From a virus, in IMG/VR virus record IMGVR_UViG_3300032893_000067, positions 1 through 52,275 of that record: a DNA stretch of 52,275 nucleotides; one strand, written 5' to 3'. Positions 39,180 to 46,862 of this stretch are shown here, in pieces. The notes beneath the pieces were generated by a model. The model was not told where the DNA came from and made no database searches. It saw nothing but the letters and a program-made list of their open reading frames with translations. Numbering within the stretch: position 1 is the first letter of the stretch; each line of letters begins with the position of its first letter. A program made the translations under genes and the position numbers.

Positions 39180-40288
39180 CAATGAAACTCCGATTGTTCT
39201 TTAGACAAATATTCTTCACTTATAAGTTTTAATAGTTTTCTACCAATAGAACATTCTGTTTCTATTAGCGGTTTTATTACAACACCTTCTCTAACTTTCT
39301 GTTCTGGAACAAATACAGAATCACCTTTTGTTAAGGTTTTTGCTGCTTCTTTATTAAATGGTCCTCTATAAAATTCTGGAACTATATCAAATCCTCTTTC
39401 TTTTGCAATTGTTTGAAATTCATCAACATTTGCATAATGTGATTCAGTTTCATTCTGATATTTAAGATCAAATACAACTAATTTGTGTTCACCATTTTTA
39501 CATCCATATGTATAATTTTTTTGAATACCATCTCCATAAAGCTCGCCATACCAAATTTCACCAGGCTTTACTTTATTTTTGGCATCATATTTTTCAAGTA
39601 CTTTTCCATAGACATCTTCACCATAAAACCCTGTATAATTCCATCGTTGTTGTAATTGGACATTATTAGATCCATATACCCATTCAAATTTGGGCGATAG
39701 CCCAAGCCATTTTAATAGCTTTCTCCATGGATTATTAGCTACATATGGAACCATTCCAAATCTAATATTACTTCCATGTACTTTTTCTGTAATGGATACT
39801 TGTTCGCCTTCTTCAAATAAGTCTGGATACCATTTAAAGTTATCAATGCCGCCATATTTATGGAAGAATGGATTCTCTTTTGGTTTATCTCTTTTTTTAA
39901 CAGCAGCTTGTTGATAATTAGCTTGTGGAGGTTCATATTTAGTTATTCCAAGAACTTCTGCTAGATCTGTTTCTAGTTCATAGTTTAATGGGGTATCAAG
40001 TAACTCTGGATCAACTATTAGGCCCTGAGAATATTCTCCTCTAATCTTAATTTGTCTTACACGATGTTTATTAAGTTTAATTTTTGAATCTGCACCAAAT
40101 AGTTTATTCTCAATATTTTGAGGAAGGATAGAATCAATTGGCACATAAACTACTTTATCACCGGGAGTATATCGTCCTTTAGAAACAATTACATTAAAAT
40201 CATATACTTTAACAAATTCTAAAGCAGTTGCATTATTATGGGGTAATATTTCCTTAATTGTTGTTAGAGGAATTTTATATTCAGACAT
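39179..40288 (-). CDS. RNA ligase, Rnl5/DraRnl-like with N-terminal OB domain
   Basis: This 369-residue enzyme joins RNA ends using ATP. The N-terminal 115 residues form an extra OB-like domain (VKVYDFNVIVSKGRYTPGDK), as in the Deinococcus ligase type. The nucleotidyltransferase domain has motif I EKVHGSN with Lys169 as the AMP site, a GELYGDG motif, motif IV EGVVIKP, and a C-terminal KLLKLISEEY for motif V. It follows the polynucleotide kinase gene, so the pair can repair cut RNA, most likely host tRNA cleaved by anticodon nucleases. Confidence 0.88.
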   Translation of the reverse strand: MSEYKIPLTTIKEILPHNNATALEFVKVYDFNVIVSKGRYTPGDKVVYVPIDSILPQNIENKLFGADSKIKLNKHRVRQIKIRGEYSQGLIVDPELLDTPLNYELETDLAEVLGITKYEPPQANYQQAAVKKRDKPKENPFFHKYGGIDNFKWYPDLFEEGEQVSITEKVHGSNIRFGMVPYVANNPWRKLLKWLGLSPKFEWVYGSNNVQLQQRWNYTGFYGEDVYGKVLEKYDAKNKVKPGEIWYGELYGDGIQKNYTYGCKNGEHKLVVFDLKYQNETESHYANVDEFQTIAKERGFDIVPEFYRGPFNKEAAKTLTKGDSVFVPEQKVREGVVIKPLIETECSIGRKLLKLISEEYLSKEQSEFH

Positions 40289-41143
40289 TTAAAATTCTCC
40301 ATCTGTGCATTGTAAACATGTGAATCCTCTTTTCCGCCACATATCTACAACTTGCTTTCTATCATCTATTATAAAATAAGGTGTATAATTTGTCAAGATT
40401 TCAAAGTCTAAAAGTATCTCTTTTGCTATATTATCCTGTCTATAATCTCCTTCATAACGCATGAATAGATCAAATCTCATATCATGAGGTAAATAATCAT
40501 ATAGCCAGCTTAGAGTTAAATTTCTATAATTTGAGGGCCTTCCAGAACAAAATAAAATAATATTAGATTTTAAAGCAGTAAGCATCTCCAAACACCACAT
40601 ATTAGCCTGATCATTTATTAATTGCTCAAAAAATGACATCCAATCCTTTTTACCTTCTTTTTTGACATAATGAAGTCTATGGTCTAAATTACATAAAGTT
40701 CCATCTAAATCGCATATAATAGCCAATGGCTTTTCACCTTCGGGCCATATTCTAATAACTTCATCAGCTTCACTATCTTCAACTCGTTCATATTTAGAAA
40801 AGAAAAAATTTAATACTTTTTTAGCCGTTTTCTCATCTTTAATTGTCAAATGTTCTCTATTTTTACAGCGTTGTAGACAAGTATTATAGGATTCATGTAA
40901 TACAACGATCTTTGTCTTATAGGTTCCTACCGCATTTAAATAGCGACTTCTTTGTTCTTTAGAGAAGTTCATCCTATCTACAATAATATCTTTTTGAGCG
41001 ATAACTGCCTCTGTAAATAGTTGAAAATGTTCAGTTTTTCCTTGTAAATCTTGATTAATATAAGTATATCCTTGATCTATGTATTGTTTGGCATATGTGG
41101 ATTTTCCACTTCCAGGAGGACCAACTAACAGTATTAATTCCAT
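40289..41143 (-). CDS. pnk: Polynucleotide kinase-phosphatase
   Basis: The 284-residue protein has a T4-like two-domain layout. The N-terminal P-loop kinase has GPPGSGKST at 8 to 16 and a DRMNF motif that prepares the 5' end. The C-terminal HAD phosphatase has DLDGTLCN near residue 145, SGRPSNYR near 201, and IDDRKQVVDMW, and removes 3' phosphates or 2',3' cyclic phosphates. Start at TTAAGGAGTTTTAATG. It is the first gene of the RNA-repair operon, 12 nt downstream of the 3' end of a structured RNA. Confidence 0.92.
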   Translation of the reverse strand: MELILLVGPPGSGKSTYAKQYIDQGYTYINQDLQGKTEHFQLFTEAVIAQKDIIVDRMNFSKEQRSRYLNAVGTYKTKIVVLHESYNTCLQRCKNREHLTIKDEKTAKKVLNFFFSKYERVEDSEADEVIRIWPEGEKPLAIICDLDGTLCNLDHRLHYVKKEGKKDWMSFFEQLINDQANMWCLEMLTALKSNIILFCSGRPSNYRNLTLSWLYDYLPHDMRFDLFMRYEGDYRQDNIAKEILLDFEILTNYTPYFIIDDRKQVVDMWRKRGFTCLQCTDGEF

Positions 41144-41154
41144 TAAAACTCCTT

Positions 41155-41361
41155 AAAAAACAGTGAAGAGGCCAGACGCGACTCTGACTACCGGGATAAA
41201 TAATCGACGCTTCTCCCATTTAAGGGTACTGCTCCGGACCAGCGAGCAGGTGCGTGTCTCCAGAAGGGCTTTGGTCACGTCTACACCAATGTGGCCACTG
41301 GCTCGACTAATTACGGTTCTCTTAGGAACGCCCACCTTCAGCTTTCCACGCCGCTCTTCAC
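41155..41361 (-). ncRNA. Predicted ~207-nt structured RNA upstream of the RNA-repair operon
   Basis: The predicted transcript starts at 41361, 7 nt from a consensus -10 box, and ends in six U at 41160..41155. Its very 5' end GUGAAGAG (41361..41354) pairs perfectly with CUCUUCAC (41170..41163), next to the U-run, so one helix closes the whole RNA and acts as a terminator. Further possible helices are CUGCUC/GAGCAG, UUGGU/ACCAA, CAGA/UCUG and a bulged GGUG-CGU/ACGCACC. The region is far more GC-rich than its surroundings. The size and closed ends resemble 6S RNA, but I cannot assign a family. Confidence 0.65.
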
Positions 41362-41367
41362 ATACCT

Positions 41368-41396
41368 ATTATCTCCAATATATCCATAGAAGTCAA
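41368..41396 (-). promoter_or_regulatory. Sigma70-type promoter for the structured RNA and RNA-repair operon
   Basis: Read leftward: TTGACT, 17-nt spacer, GATAAT. It predicts a start at the first base of the closing helix. No late-type motif is present, so host polymerase is expected to use it. Confidence 0.7.
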
Positions 41397-41465
41397 TAAA
41401 ATTTTTCTATAGTAATATTAAGTACTTATAGAATGAATGATGTGAATATTTTAGATTTATTTAAG

Positions 41466-41482
41466 TTAACAACTATATATAG
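41466..41482 (+). promoter_or_regulatory. Late-type motif 8
   Basis: TTAACAACTATATATAG, exact consensus, 31 nt before the ATG at 41513. It heads the tail-fibre region. Confidence 0.7.
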
Positions 41483-41512
41483 AGTTATTCTACAATTCTT
41501 ATAAGGATCTAA

Positions 41513-42262
41513 ATGTCCGAATTTATCGTTTATGGCTTAATTGATCCAGATACATTTGATATAAGGTATATTGGTAAATCTATAACTGGATTAAAAAGGG
41601 CTAATGAGCACCGAAAGCCTGCTTCATTAAAAAATGATGGAAATACACCTAAAGCAAATTGGATAAGAAAATTAAAGAATAATGGTAAGGATTATTTTAC
41701 AACTATTTTATATAACTTAGGAAATTGTCAATTTGATAAAACTACAATAAACGATATTTTATACAAAAAAGAGCAGGAATTAATAAATTATTATAATATC
41801 CTTGGTTATAATTTGACAAATAGACAAGATGGTGGACCTGGTAGTCCGGGGCGAATTTTATCAGAAGAATCAAAGAAAAAAATGTCTTTAAGTGCTAAAA
41901 AACGAGAAATGCCAAAGGCATTAAAAGATAATCAGAAGTCTAAATATAATGATCCTGAAGGTAAAAGAATTTGCTCAAAATGTGAAGAGACTAAAGAATT
42001 AGATAGTTTTGGTAAATATAAAGAAAAATTTTATAGAGTTTGTAGATCATGTTTTAATAAAAATAGACCAAAAAGAAGAGTAAAAGATCCGTATAAATCT
42101 ACAAAAATACCAGTTATTGCTAAAAATGAAAAAGAAATTATTAAATTTAATGGATTAAAAGAGGCAGCAAGATTAATTGGTGGAAAATGTAATAAAACCG
42201 GAATTAATCTGGCTATAAAAAATAATAGATCTTATTATGGATACTTTTGGAGTTTAATTTGA
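41513..42262 (+). CDS. GIY-YIG homing endonuclease with NUMOD and zinc modules
   Basis: This 249-residue protein carries four modules in order. The GIY-YIG nuclease has VYGLID, RYIGKS, and Arg in GLKRANEH. Next is a NUMOD3-like SEESKKKMSLSAKKR helix. Then comes a four-cysteine zinc module (ICSKCEETKELDSF ... CRSC). Last is a NUMOD1-like FNGLKEAARLIGG DNA-reading segment. It is a full homing endonuclease, placed between a late-type motif and the fibre genes, with AAGGATCTAA before the start. Confidence 0.88.
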   Translation: MSEFIVYGLIDPDTFDIRYIGKSITGLKRANEHRKPASLKNDGNTPKANWIRKLKNNGKDYFTTILYNLGNCQFDKTTINDILYKKEQELINYYNILGYNLTNRQDGGPGSPGRILSEESKKKMSLSAKKREMPKALKDNQKSKYNDPEGKRICSKCEETKELDSFGKYKEKFYRVCRSCFNKNRPKRRVKDPYKSTKIPVIAKNEKEIIKFNGLKEAARLIGGKCNKTGINLAIKNNRSYYGYFWSLI

Positions 42263-42741
42263 GCATACCCATAAATATCTCTGGAACAATAATTGAATTC
42301 CCAAGCAGCGGCCAGGACCCCAACTGGTCGAATGCAGTAATACAATTTGCAGAAGCAGTAGCCGCTGCATTATCTATTGTTGCAGGTCCCTTTGATGTTG
42401 CTCCACAGATTTATACAATGACATCTAATGTCAATACAAATGTTAATATTCCAAATCTAGCATTTCCGACAAGTAATGTTAGAGGTGCTTTTATTCGTTA
42501 TACAGTATTTCGTCAAACAACTACAGATACTGTTTCAGAAGCAGGTAATATAATTATTGTATATAATCCAGCAAATCCTGTTAGTCAGAAATGGGAAATT
42601 GTTAGAGATTATGATGAAGATGCTTTAATGACTTTTACTATTACAGATACTGGTCAAGTACAATTTTCTAGTGCATTACTTGCTGGTGCTAATCATGTAG
42701 GAACAATAACTTTTGCCGCACAAGCCTTATTAAATGCTTAA
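42259..42741 (+). CDS. Structural protein with fibre-tip-like C-terminal domain
   Basis: This 160-residue protein starts at TTG (GGAG 7 nt upstream), overlapping the homing endonuclease stop. The C-terminal half (WEIVRDYDEDALMTFTITDTG...) resembles the C-terminal half of the protein at 51177..51737 (WEMSQNYTGDDTGLVFSITTGG). This suggests a shared beta-sandwich tip domain. Confidence 0.62.
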   Translation: MSIPINISGTIIEFPSSGQDPNWSNAVIQFAEAVAAALSIVAGPFDVAPQIYTMTSNVNTNVNIPNLAFPTSNVRGAFIRYTVFRQTTTDTVSEAGNIIIVYNPANPVSQKWEIVRDYDEDALMTFTITDTGQVQFSSALLAGANHVGTITFAAQALLNA

Positions 42742-42756
42742 GATGGAGATAATCTA

Positions 42757-45700
42757 ATGGCCTTTTCGTTTAGAAAATTTTTTCAGGGAATTAATATCGT
42801 CCCAAAGACTGCATCAACCGCAAGCTCTGCGGGAGATTTAGATTTTGATACTACTAATAATAAATTAAATCTTAATAATGGATCAAGTTCTTCACCAGTC
42901 GTTACAGAGACGCACGCCGACCAAGGTACTCACAGACTTCAAAATAAAGATCTTGACGATTCTACAACTGCTGTAGTTGATTCTTCTGATACCACAAAGC
43001 AATTAAAATTTGATGCAGCAGGTACTACAGGAACTTCTACAACTCTTGCTACTTCTCAAACAGCTAATCGAGTTGCAACACTTCCAGATCAAACTGGTAC
43101 TATTCAAGTAAATACAGTTCCTGGTTTAATTCAAAATACTAATCTTGACGATACTACAGTTTTCTTTGTTGATCCAGCAGATCAAACTAAAAAGATTGGA
43201 TTTGATGAGTCTGGCGCAACAACTGGAACAAAGACAACTCTTATTTCTTCTCAAACCGCTAATAGGCAGCTAACTCTTCCAGATACTACAGATACACTAG
43301 TTGCAAGAAATACTAGTGATCTTCTTACCAATAAAGAATTAGTTGATAACTCAATAGCAATTGTTGATAATTCTGATTCTTCAATTCAAATTAAATTTGA
43401 CGCTGCCGGTGCTGTCAGTACTTCAACTACTTTGTTATCTTCTCAAACAACTAATAAAACTTTAACTCTTCCTGATGCAACAGATACCCTTGTTGGTAAA
43501 AATACAACCGATCTTTTAACAAATAAGAGTTTAGTTGATAGTTCTACTGCAATTGTTGATAATGCAGATAATACAAAGCAGATTAAATTTGATGCGGCAG
43601 GAACAACTGGAACTTCTATTACATTGCTTTCTTCACAAACAACTAACAAAGTGCTCACCCTTCCAGATGCTACTGATACTCTTATTGCTCGTAATACTAC
43701 TGATACAATTACAAATAAAACTCCAGCACAAGACTGGATTGCAGATGCTAATACACGTAATATAGGATCTTCAGCTACTCCTTGGAATAATGAATTTATT
43801 GAAGGATACGATGATAGGGGTCAGATTGCAACTCCATCAAATCCATCTGCTTCAAGAAATCGTTTTTATTTTAAATCTGATAATAATCTTTATAGTTTAG
43901 ATTCTTCTGGTAATGAGAAATTAATTGGTTCTGGAAGTTCTCTTTCACAAAACTTTATAGTTCTAAATTCTTCTTGGCAGCCTGTTAATACAAATAATGC
44001 TGATGCAGAGACTTCAGTTGGTAACTGGGCGGCATTTGCTGATCCGGCACAATCAACTCCAACAGATATGACTGGTGGATCTCCCACAGTTACAATTTCT
44101 CGTACAACTACTGGTGGTGAAGTATTAAATGGTGCAGCCAGCTTTAAAGTAATAAAAGATGCTGCAAATAGACAAGGTGAAGGAGCAAGTTGTATTGCTT
44201 ATGTTCCTCTTGCTTATCGCGGTGTAGTTAATTCAATTAAAATTCCATTTAAAATTATTTCTGGTTCAATTATTCAAGGTGATTTAAAGTTTTATGTATA
44301 TGATGTAATAAATAGTGCATTAATTACACCAAGTAATAATGATGTTATAGGATCATCTGGTGTTATTGAATGTACTTTTTCTACTCTTTCTACAACTGCT
44401 CAAATTAGAGTTGGATTTTTCTTTGCTTCTACTTCAACAACTGCTGTAACATTTAGTTTTGATGATGTATTTGTTGGCCCAGATGAGACAGTTCTTGGTC
44501 CAGTTATTAATGATTGGCAGTCATATACTCCAACATTTACTGGTTTTGGAACAGTAAGTGGGGTTTCTGCTTTTTGGAGGCGAATTGGGGATAGTATTGA
44601 GGTACAGGGATTGTTTACATCAGGATCTTCTACGGCCACATCTGCGACAATAAGTCTTCCATCTGGATTATCTCTGGATACATCAAAAATTACAACACCA
44701 TCACAAACTAATACATTTGGTTTTTTTACTAGAGCGGCAAATGCATCATTAAATAGCATACCATCAACAGGATATGGCCCTTGGGTTATTACAGATGGTG
44801 TTGGAATAACAACAGATAATGTCTATATTGCAGTATCGACTACTACTAGCTCAAATATTTATCCATTAGCAAATGGTTCTGCCGTATTAGCTAGTGGCGA
44901 TTCGGGTTCATTTACATTTAAAGTTCCAATTGCAGGGTGGTCTGCTGGAATTGTTCAAGCAAATTCTTCTGTATTTAAAATTAGTAATTTCTTAGCTAAT
45001 GGAACACGTGTAACAGGAACTAATCCTGCTACATTGGGTGAATACAGGACACAATTGAGAAATGCCGGGGCTAATACATATACAGATACTAATGGGGCAC
45101 CAACAATTTCACCAAGTGTAGCAAATGGTATGGCTGCATACCAAGGTAATGCATATAGTGCTGCAGATACTAATAATAATCCAACTAGATATGATATCTT
45201 TATTGGTCTTAATAAAAACTATACAATGCAATGGTATAGTTCTACAGGAAGAACTGGTAATATAGATGTAACATCTAGTTATGATTCTGCAAATACTTCA
45301 GATGTTGGATTTGCAGATATGTATGACCCAACAACTGGTATTCTAACAATTAACCGATTAACATACGCCGGTAGTGCTACTGGTCATATTTTAGCAATTT
45401 CGGCTGATGGTACAAGTGTAAGTAGTCCTGTTTATTTTGATGTCATAGTATCAGATAATCCACTTGCAGTACAAGCATCAAATTCTCAATTTAATGCTTA
45501 TTCATTATCTATTACAGCAACAACAACAGATCCAACAATAGGTACAATTACTACAAATATTGCATCATATAATATTATTGGAAAAATGATGTATATTATG
45601 TATAATCTTGTAACTTCTAGTGCTGGTACTAATGGATCTGGTACTTTTAAATTTAGTATTCCTTCTGGATATACAATTGATACAAATTATATTTTTCCTG

Positions 45701-45921
45701 GCGCGGCGAATGTTCCATACCAGGGAATTTGTGGTTCTGCTGCAGAATTTGCGGGTGGTGCTCAAAGATTAGGTGTTGTAAGAGTATTTGATTCTACTCA
45801 TTTAGCTCTAGGTTTTAATGATGGAACTAGTAATCTTGAGGATTTTAATTCAGCAAATTTTGCATTTTTTGATCAATCCGGTATTAATTTATCTTTTACG
45901 GCAATGATACCAATAGTTTAA
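42757..45921 (+). CDS. Very large tail-fibre protein with tandem repeats
   Basis: The 1054-residue protein has, in residues about 60 to 330, at least five repeats of roughly 60 residues of the form LPDxTDTLVARNTxDLLTNK followed by LVDxSxAIVDNxDxxKQIKFDAAG. The rest is beta-rich (Ser/Thr/Asn), with a C-terminal region that may form one or two globular receptor-binding domains. AATCTAATGG precedes the start with GGAG 8 nt upstream. Probably the main long fibre. Confidence 0.8.
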   Translation: MAFSFRKFFQGINIVPKTASTASSAGDLDFDTTNNKLNLNNGSSSSPVVTETHADQGTHRLQNKDLDDSTTAVVDSSDTTKQLKFDAAGTTGTSTTLATSQTANRVATLPDQTGTIQVNTVPGLIQNTNLDDTTVFFVDPADQTKKIGFDESGATTGTKTTLISSQTANRQLTLPDTTDTLVARNTSDLLTNKELVDNSIAIVDNSDSSIQIKFDAAGAVSTSTTLLSSQTTNKTLTLPDATDTLVGKNTTDLLTNKSLVDSSTAIVDNADNTKQIKFDAAGTTGTSITLLSSQTTNKVLTLPDATDTLIARNTTDTITNKTPAQDWIADANTRNIGSSATPWNNEFIEGYDDRGQIATPSNPSASRNRFYFKSDNNLYSLDSSGNEKLIGSGSSLSQNFIVLNSSWQPVNTNNADAETSVGNWAAFADPAQSTPTDMTGGSPTVTISRTTTGGEVLNGAASFKVIKDAANRQGEGASCIAYVPLAYRGVVNSIKIPFKIISGSIIQGDLKFYVYDVINSALITPSNNDVIGSSGVIECTFSTLSTTAQIRVGFFFASTSTTAVTFSFDDVFVGPDETVLGPVINDWQSYTPTFTGFGTVSGVSAFWRRIGDSIEVQGLFTSGSSTATSATISLPSGLSLDTSKITTPSQTNTFGFFTRAANASLNSIPSTGYGPWVITDGVGITTDNVYIAVSTTTSSNIYPLANGSAVLASGDSGSFTFKVPIAGWSAGIVQANSSVFKISNFLANGTRVTGTNPATLGEYRTQLRNAGANTYTDTNGAPTISPSVANGMAAYQGNAYSAADTNNNPTRYDIFIGLNKNYTMQWYSSTGRTGNIDVTSSYDSANTSDVGFADMYDPTTGILTINRLTYAGSATGHILAISADGTSVSSPVYFDVIVSDNPLAVQASNSQFNAYSLSITATTTDPTIGTITTNIASYNIIGKMMYIMYNLVTSSAGTNGSGTFKFSIPSGYTIDTNYIFPGAANVPYQGICGSAAEFAGGAQRLGVVRVFDSTHLALGFNDGTSNLEDFNSANFAFFDQSGINLSFTAMIPIV

Positions 45922-45929
45922 GGATATTT

Positions 45930-46088
45930 ATGAAAGCAAAATTAGGAACAGGTACAAGATTTAAAAGACTTAAAGAAGTGCTTGCTAAAAAGGGTGCAAA
46001 AGATCCTGCTGCAGTTGCCGCTGCAATAGGTCGTAAAAAATATGGAAAAGAGCGCTTTCAAAAATTAGCACAAAAAGGAAAGAAATAA
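45930..46088 (+). CDS. Very small basic protein
   Basis: This 52-residue Lys/Arg-rich protein (MKAKLGTGTRFKRLKEVLA...) is predicted helical. TTTAAGGATATTT precedes the ATG. It belongs to a pair of small basic proteins (with 46090..46275) of a type frequent in phage virion regions. Confidence 0.6.
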   Translation: MKAKLGTGTRFKRLKEVLAKKGAKDPAAVAAAIGRKKYGKERFQKLAQKGKK

Positions 46089-46089
46089 T

Positions 46090-46275
46090 ATGCCATATAA
46101 ATCAGATGCACAAAGACGTTATTTTCATGCTGCAGCAGAAAGAGGAGATATTCCTAAGAAAACTGTTGAGGAATATGATAAGGCATCAAAAGGTAAAAAA
46201 TTACCAGAATATGTTAAAGGATCAAAAAAACGTTTTAGTCGACTTAAGAAAATGTGGTCAGGTGGGAGTTATTAA
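46090..46275 (+). CDS. Small basic phage protein (MPYKSDAQRRYF type)
   Basis: This is a 61-residue protein whose opening is common among small phage proteins. It is basic and helical. It starts right after the previous stop and overlaps the next gene by 1 nt. Its function is not known. Confidence 0.65.
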   Translation: MPYKSDAQRRYFHAAAERGDIPKKTVEEYDKASKGKKLPEYVKGSKKRFSRLKKMWSGGSY

Positions 46276-46574
46276 TGGCTTTTAAAAGTGGAAAACAACG
46301 CGGCTGGTTCTTTGAACAACAAAAACAACAAGGTAAACCAAGTATGGCTCAGCCACAACAGCCAAAACCAATGGGACAACCACAAGCAATAAAACCAATA
46401 GCACCTCCATCTTTTCAGCCACAGACTTTACAGAATAAAATCAATTTAAATCATCCAGATTTAGTACATATACATAAAATGCCTGGGATGGGACAAATAA
46501 AGCTAACTCCATCACCGAGTTTACCACAAATACCCAAAGTTCAATTTCCAAAGATAAAGAAACTTATTAAATAG
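46275..46574 (+). CDS. Small Gln/Pro-rich protein
   Basis: The 99-residue protein begins MAFKSGKQRGWFFEQQKQQG and is largely disordered, Gln/Pro/Lys-rich (QPQQPKPMGQPQ). It resembles flexible phage internal or assembly proteins. GGTGGGAGTTATTA precedes the ATG. Confidence 0.62.
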   Translation: MAFKSGKQRGWFFEQQKQQGKPSMAQPQQPKPMGQPQAIKPIAPPSFQPQTLQNKINLNHPDLVHIHKMPGMGQIKLTPSPSLPQIPKVQFPKIKKLIK

Positions 46575-46583
46575 GATTATAAG

Positions 46584-46853
46584 ATGCCAAATACAACAAA
46601 ACCAGCCTCAGATTTAGATAGCGGCCAAACTTTACAAAATAGTTTTAATGATGTTAATAGTACAATTAGTACAGATGGTTTTTTAGTTGGTAAAGTTGGA
46701 CGAAGATTTGATCTAGCAATAAGTACGACAAATGTTTCAAATGATACAGAGACTTATTCATTTTCTGAAAGTGGAACAACGCTATATGTAATTCAAATAG
46801 TTTACACCGATGGATCACGTAATACGCCACTTTATGGCTCAAGAATTTCTTAA
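46584..46853 (+). CDS. Structural-region hypothetical protein
   Basis: This is an 89-residue beta-rich protein (MPNTTKPASDLDSGQTLQNS...). Its N-terminal 30 residues look like a fibre-attachment segment and the rest a small sandwich domain. Role unknown. Confidence 0.6.
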   Translation: MPNTTKPASDLDSGQTLQNSFNDVNSTISTDGFLVGKVGRRFDLAISTTNVSNDTETYSFSESGTTLYVIQIVYTDGSRNTPLYGSRIS

Positions 46854-46862
46854 AGGTATATA

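Noticed and set aside
41153-41335. A 60-residue leftward frame inside the structured-RNA region
   Set aside because: It ends in the terminator T-run, lacks a ribosome binding site, and its composition reflects the GC-rich helices. The RNA interpretation explains the promoter, paired ends and U-run better.
41155-41361. Group I intron, RNase P RNA or tmRNA identity for the structured RNA
   Set aside because: The conserved core sequences of these RNAs are not visible, and there is no split gene around it. Identity left open.
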